A DNA stretch of 17,464 nt from JBHIDQ01 sp046760155 (GTDB taxonomy: Bacteria > Chloroflexota > Dehalococcoidia > Dehalococcoidales > RBG-16-60-22). The notes below the pieces were generated by a model. The model saw only the letters and a program-made list of their open reading frames with translations, ran no database searches and was not told the DNA's origin. Position numbers and translations under genes: made by a program. Shown piece after piece: positions 13,991 through 17,464 of the stretch. Each line of letters opens with the position of its first letter. Within the stretch, counting starts at the first letter, position 1. Where the stretch lies: contig JBHIDQ010000021.1 of the NCBI GenBank assembly GCA_046760155.1, positions 1 through 17,464 of the forward strand, written 5' to 3'.

Positions 13991-16114
13991 ATGAGCATAA
14001 GAATTAATGAAGCCAGCTGTATGGCATGTGAGGCATGTATCGACTACTGCCCGATGGAAGTAATCAGTATTCAGGGTGATATCGCCGTTATTGACCAAGA
14101 GGAATGCGTCGAATGCGGGTTATGTCAGCGGGCAGCCAATTTCCGGGGGTTATTCCGAACCCCATGCAGTCATTTTTGCCCGGCGGGCATAGATGTACCA
14201 CGCTATGTCCAGTTCATTGCTGATGGAAAACCTGATGAGGCACTAGCTGTCATTCGTGAGAAAATACCTTTCCCCGCCATCTGCGGGCTGGTTTGTTTTC
14301 ACCCTTGTGAAGTTAGGTGTGCCCGAACCAGACTCGATGAGGCAATTGCCATCCGGATGCTGAAAAGATACGTCTGGGAGCATGGCAATGGAATGTGGAA
14401 ACGAGGGATTAAGGTGGCACCTGCCTCCGGGAAGAGAGTAGCCATCATTGGCTCAGGGCCAGCCGGCTTGACGGCGGCGTATTATCTGGCTAAGCTTGGG
14501 CACTCAGTTACCGTATATGAAGCCTTGCCCGAACCAGGCGGAATGATGCGGTACGGCATACCTGAATATCGCCTACCAAAGGACGTCCTTCGGTCAGAAA
14601 TCAAGGAGATAGCGGATATTGGTGTCGAGATAAGGACCAATACTAGGGTTGATTCGATAGACAAACTGTTTACAGAGGGGTATAACGCCGTCTTTGTCGC
14701 CACCGGAGCCCACCAGTGCCTCCAGATAGGAATTGCGGGAGAGGACAGCCCTCAGGTGATGGAATGTGTCAAATTCCTGAGAAACGTGAGACTGGGTAAG
14801 GAAATCAAAATAGGGAATAAAGTTGCCGTTATTGGTGGTGGCAATTCCGCTATCGATGCCGCCCGAACTGCCCTTCGCCTGGGAGCTAAGGAAGTGACCG
14901 TCTTCTATCGGCGCTCTCAGAAGGAGATGCCCGCCACCCAGGAGGAAGTTGAAGAAGCTCTCGCTGAGGGAGTGCAGATCCATTATTTGGCGGCGCCATC
15001 AAGGATACTCAGCCGAGATGGCAGTGCCGAGGTAGAGTTTATTCGCATGGAATTGGGGACGCCAGATGACAGCGGCCGTCAGCGCCCGCTGCCAATTAAG
15101 AGCAGCGAGTTCACCGAAAGTTTTGATACCGTCATCGTCGCTATCGGGCAGCAACCGGATATTCCCCGCCAGTTTAATTTACCTATCGGTCAAGGTAATG
15201 TCATTGCGGTGAACCCGGATACCTTTGCCACGGCTAAAGAAGGGGTCTTTGCCGGTGGTGATGTGGTAACCGGACCGGCTTCAATTATTGAGGCAATTGC
15301 TGCCGGAAGGCAGGCGGCTATTTCCATTGACCAATATCTGGGAGGTGATGGGAATATTATTGAAGTATTAGCACCACCAGAGGGAGAAGTCACCCTATCC
15401 GAAGAAGCTAAAGGGAAACGGCGACCACATATGCCTGTTCTGCCAGCCGAGAAGCGGATTAGAAACTTTAATCAGGTAGAACTCGGCTATAATTATGAGA
15501 TGGCTGTCGAAGAAGCGAAACGATGCTTGAGATGCGACCTTAGGGAAAGAGACTGCGTCATCTTTGAACCCTCAGACTGGCCACGCTCTCTACGCAACCA
15601 TTATTCCCAACCGGGAGTCCCGCATAAGACAACAGGCATTGCCGGGCGAGGGACGGAGGAGATGAAAACCAATGATGTTACCGGCCGATTTAAGCGGGGA
15701 TGGGTTGGTGTGGGTCTTGATATCGGTCGCCCGGGTATCGGTGCCCGTTTTCGCGATGTGGATACTCTAACCCAGGCGCTGGCGAAACTGGGAGTAGAAT
15801 TCGAAGCCAATAACCCAGTTACCAAGATGATGGTAGATTCCCAAAAGGGGAAATTAAGAGAGGACGTACTAAATGAAAAGGTAATGTCCTGCGTCGTTGA
15901 GACCGTATTTCCAATCGAAAAACTAGAGAAAGTGCTTAACGGCTTGAGAGAAGCCACCAAACAGATAGATACTGTCGTTAGTGTTTGCAGCATCAACCGG
16001 GCTGACCCTGATGGTTCATATCCGTTGCGGAAAAAGCTGGATGAACTGGGTATTTTTTACCGTCCCAACGGAAAACAGAATGCTGGCTTGGGCAAACCCA
16101 GGGCTAACGTTTAA
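13991..16114 (+). CDS. Ferredoxin / GltD-like FAD-NAD(P) oxidoreductase fusion with unusual C-terminal domain
   Basis: This 707-residue soluble protein starts with a ferredoxin domain: C10-x2-C13-x2-C16-x3-C20-P and C39-x2-C42-x2-C45. The expected fourth cysteine of the second motif is Ala49. A GltD/dihydropyrimidine-dehydrogenase-like Fe-S region follows (C59, C63, C98, C102, C106, C110). Then come an FAD-binding Rossmann motif (GSGPAGLTAAYYLAKLG, 154-170), a second nucleotide-binding motif (GGGNSAIDAA, 282-291) and GVFAGGDVVTGPASIIEAIAAGR (418-440), usual for these FAD enzymes. After C512, C515 and C522 comes a ~180-residue tail (about 523-707) containing GRGTEEMKTNDVTGRFKRG and RPGIGARFRDV. 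It likely passes electrons between NAD(P)H, FAD and Fe-S clusters in the cytoplasm. The ATG has AAGAAGGGG six bases upstream. The next gene starts 13 bases after its stop. Confidence 0.9.
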   Translation: MSIRINEASCMACEACIDYCPMEVISIQGDIAVIDQEECVECGLCQRAANFRGLFRTPCSHFCPAGIDVPRYVQFIADGKPDEALAVIREKIPFPAICGLVCFHPCEVRCARTRLDEAIAIRMLKRYVWEHGNGMWKRGIKVAPASGKRVAIIGSGPAGLTAAYYLAKLGHSVTVYEALPEPGGMMRYGIPEYRLPKDVLRSEIKEIADIGVEIRTNTRVDSIDKLFTEGYNAVFVATGAHQCLQIGIAGEDSPQVMECVKFLRNVRLGKEIKIGNKVAVIGGGNSAIDAARTALRLGAKEVTVFYRRSQKEMPATQEEVEEALAEGVQIHYLAAPSRILSRDGSAEVEFIRMELGTPDDSGRQRPLPIKSSEFTESFDTVIVAIGQQPDIPRQFNLPIGQGNVIAVNPDTFATAKEGVFAGGDVVTGPASIIEAIAAGRQAAISIDQYLGGDGNIIEVLAPPEGEVTLSEEAKGKRRPHMPVLPAEKRIRNFNQVELGYNYEMAVEEAKRCLRCDLRERDCVIFEPSDWPRSLRNHYSQPGVPHKTTGIAGRGTEEMKTNDVTGRFKRGWVGVGLDIGRPGIGARFRDVDTLTQALAKLGVEFEANNPVTKMMVDSQKGKLREDVLNEKVMSCVVETVFPIEKLEKVLNGLREATKQIDTVVSVCSINRADPDGSYPLRKKLDELGIFYRPNGKQNAGLGKPRANV

Positions 16115-16126
16115 GGAGGGATAGTA

Positions 16127-16744
16127 ATGACACATATGTTACATCGCCGCGGAACGCGGGAGAGCTTAAGCAAAGATTATGGCTTCATTATGCTACGGGC
16201 AATGGGCTTTAATGACCAAGACTATCTTCCCAAGGCTCAGGAGGCCCTGCGCATCGCCCGGCGCCATAACCCGGTAAATCTGGCCAGTGAGATGAAGGGG
16301 AATATTTATGAATTCCCCTTTGAAGAAATTGTTGCCGATGCCAGGGGGGACTCCATGTGCGTGTTCGATAACGCGGATAATCTGACGGCATTCCTGAAAG
16401 ACCTGAAGGAAGCCGACCTTGGGTTGTCAGTGACCGTAAGTGGTCTCTTCGATAAAGTGGATGAGTGCTTCGAAAAAGCCGGGTTGAAACACCATACAGC
16501 CAATTTTTCACTGGGGGTCTGGGGTAAGACTGACCAGTTGCCCAGTGAGGACATTCTGGAAGTCACCACCATGTGCGGTCACGGGATGGTACCCCCCAAC
16601 CTGGTCAAGGCCATGGTCAAGGAAATAAGAGTCGGGAGAAGGACTCCTGAGGAGGCAGTTAAATTATTGGTGCCTAACTGTACCTGCGGGGTATTCAATC
16701 CAACCCGTGCCGCTGAGTTAATGGCAGCCATGGCTAAAAAATAG
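16127..16744 (+). CDS. Conserved-looking protein of unknown function with CGHGM and NCTCG motifs
   Basis: I cannot name a family for this 205-residue soluble protein. It has no signal peptide or membrane segment. Striking parts are TTMCGHGMVPP (C150, H152) and PNCTCGVFNPTRAAELM (C185, C187), plus C78 and C114; the four Cys/His positions near the C-terminus could bind a metal or Fe-S cluster. The start ATG at 16127 has AAGGAGGG six bases upstream, and that site overlaps the stop codon of the oxidoreductase gene, so the two are translationally linked and probably act together. It precedes an M29/NicX-like enzyme gene by 110 bp. An accessory or electron-transfer role in the same pathway is possible but is inference. 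Confidence 0.75.
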   Translation: MTHMLHRRGTRESLSKDYGFIMLRAMGFNDQDYLPKAQEALRIARRHNPVNLASEMKGNIYEFPFEEIVADARGDSMCVFDNADNLTAFLKDLKEADLGLSVTVSGLFDKVDECFEKAGLKHHTANFSLGVWGKTDQLPSEDILEVTTMCGHGMVPPNLVKAMVKEIRVGRRTPEEAVKLLVPNCTCGVFNPTRAAELMAAMAKK

Positions 16745-16854
16745 GCCTTTTTGGATTTTCGAGAGTTGCCATTCAGAAGAGGTTTTGTCACCAATAATTT
16801 ATGGGAATAGGAAAACGAAAACAAAGTATGAGAATATTTTAAGGAGAGCAGTCA

Positions 16855-17464
16855 ATGCAAGAAATGCTGGAAGAAATGATGATGCAGAAACGGGTCAAAA
16901 CGATTACCGACCTGGCCCAAATAAAGAAAGGAGAAAAGGTTCTCATTTTAGCTGACTTTCATACTGCCAATCTCGGCAAACTGCTGGCGGCGCAGGTGTT
17001 CCAGATGGATGCGGTGCCCATTTTCACGGTAATACCACCGTTGAAAGCACACGCTGACCCGGTACCTGACCCTATCTTCAAAATGGCTATGGAGGTGGAT
17101 GTCATCATTGCCCCGATGATAGTCAGCATCGGTCATACGCCACTACGTCACGAAGCTTTGAAAAAGGGCATAAAGTTAATGGTTCTTGGAGAAGTGGATG
17201 AAGCATATCTGGCCAAAGGCGCCTTCGACGCGAATTTCCACGAACTAAGGCCTAAAATTGAGAAACTCGCCGAGCTGATGACGAAGGCTAAAACAGCCAG
17301 GGTAACCAATGCCAAGGGAACAGACATTACGATGAACATTGAGGGGAGAAGAGCCCAACCGTTTACAGGATTTACTGGTAATGGTATGCTTGCCTCTCCA
17401 CCCTGCCTTGAAGTCAATTGTGCCCCGGTTGAAGGCACATCGGAAGGTAAAATCGTTTGCGATG
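16855..17464 (+). CDS. M29 aminopeptidase / NicX-like metalloenzyme (partial, C-terminus beyond the right edge)
   Basis: The first 203 residues are visible and the frame is open to the window end. The N-terminal half has a Rossmann-like lobe (KKGEKVLILAD near 25-35, DVIIAPMIVSIGHTPLR near 83-100). The start of the metal-binding half shows GTDITMNIEGRRA (about 157-169) and CLEVNCAPVEGTSEG (about 185-199), with the Glu residues typical of this superfamily. The group includes metal-dependent aminopeptidases and the ring-opening 2,5-dihydroxypyridine dioxygenase NicX, and the visible part does not separate them. The ATG has AAGGAGAG about six bases upstream. Lying behind a TRAP transporter and an oxidoreductase, a catabolic role is as likely as peptide cleavage. 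Confidence 0.8.
   Translation, partial: MQEMLEEMMMQKRVKTITDLAQIKKGEKVLILADFHTANLGKLLAAQVFQMDAVPIFTVIPPLKAHADPVPDPIFKMAMEVDVIIAPMIVSIGHTPLRHEALKKGIKLMVLGEVDEAYLAKGAFDANFHELRPKIEKLAELMTKAKTARVTNAKGTDITMNIEGRRAQPFTGFTGNGMLASPPCLEVNCAPVEGTSEGKIVCD

Noticed and set aside
16209..16572. Minus-strand ORFs opposite the Cys/His protein gene
   Set aside because: They have no ribosome binding site and no family features, while the plus-strand gene is coupled to its upstream neighbour.

Overview
The window looks like a chromosomal segment from an uncultured anaerobic bacterium, most plausibly a Chloroflexota/Dehalococcoidia-type lineage. That placement is inference. It rests on family resemblance of the small XRE regulator, the soluble histidine kinase with its cytosolic sensor domain, the tripartite TRAP transporter with a lipoprotein binding subunit, and the redox/M29-like gene set. 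No rRNA, tRNA, CRISPR array or insertion sequence was seen.

Left part (1-5621, all minus strand). Read in the direction of transcription, it holds a NarL/LuxR-type response regulator, a large membrane histidine kinase, an OmpR/PhoB-type response regulator and an intrinsic terminator. These are followed by a stand-alone receiver protein, an SPFH/slipin membrane protein and the start of a Tat-exported iron-sulfur protein that runs off the left edge. The membrane kinase carries a CxxCH haem-c motif in its extracytoplasmic sensor region, so it is a candidate redox or gas sensor.

Middle part (5622-9947). A 322-bp divergent control region with phased inverted repeats separates the left genes from a rightward set. 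That set comprises a soluble PAS-containing histidine kinase, a CheY-like receiver, an OmpR/PhoB-type regulator, a terminator, a small unknown ORF, a receiver-only protein and an XRE-type regulator. Two kinases and six receiver proteins thus lie within about 8.3 kb. An 11-bp-phased GTGA repeat occurs after each of the two OmpR-type genes and may be a shared operator.

Right part (9948-17464). A gene-poor stretch of about 960 bp holds an IclR-like HTH fragment, a possible 39-codon ORF, two candidate promoters and several inverted repeats. It leads into a TRAP transporter operon (dctP, a perfect 15-bp hairpin, dctQ, dctM). This is followed in the same direction by a 707-residue FAD/NAD(P)/Fe-S oxidoreductase in which a GltD-like module appears to be inserted inside a ferredoxin domain. 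Then come a Cys/His-motif protein of unknown function and the start of an M29 aminopeptidase / NicX-like metalloenzyme. The layout suggests uptake of an organic acid or aromatic-type solute coupled to redox and metalloenzyme processing. The substrate cannot be read from the sequence.
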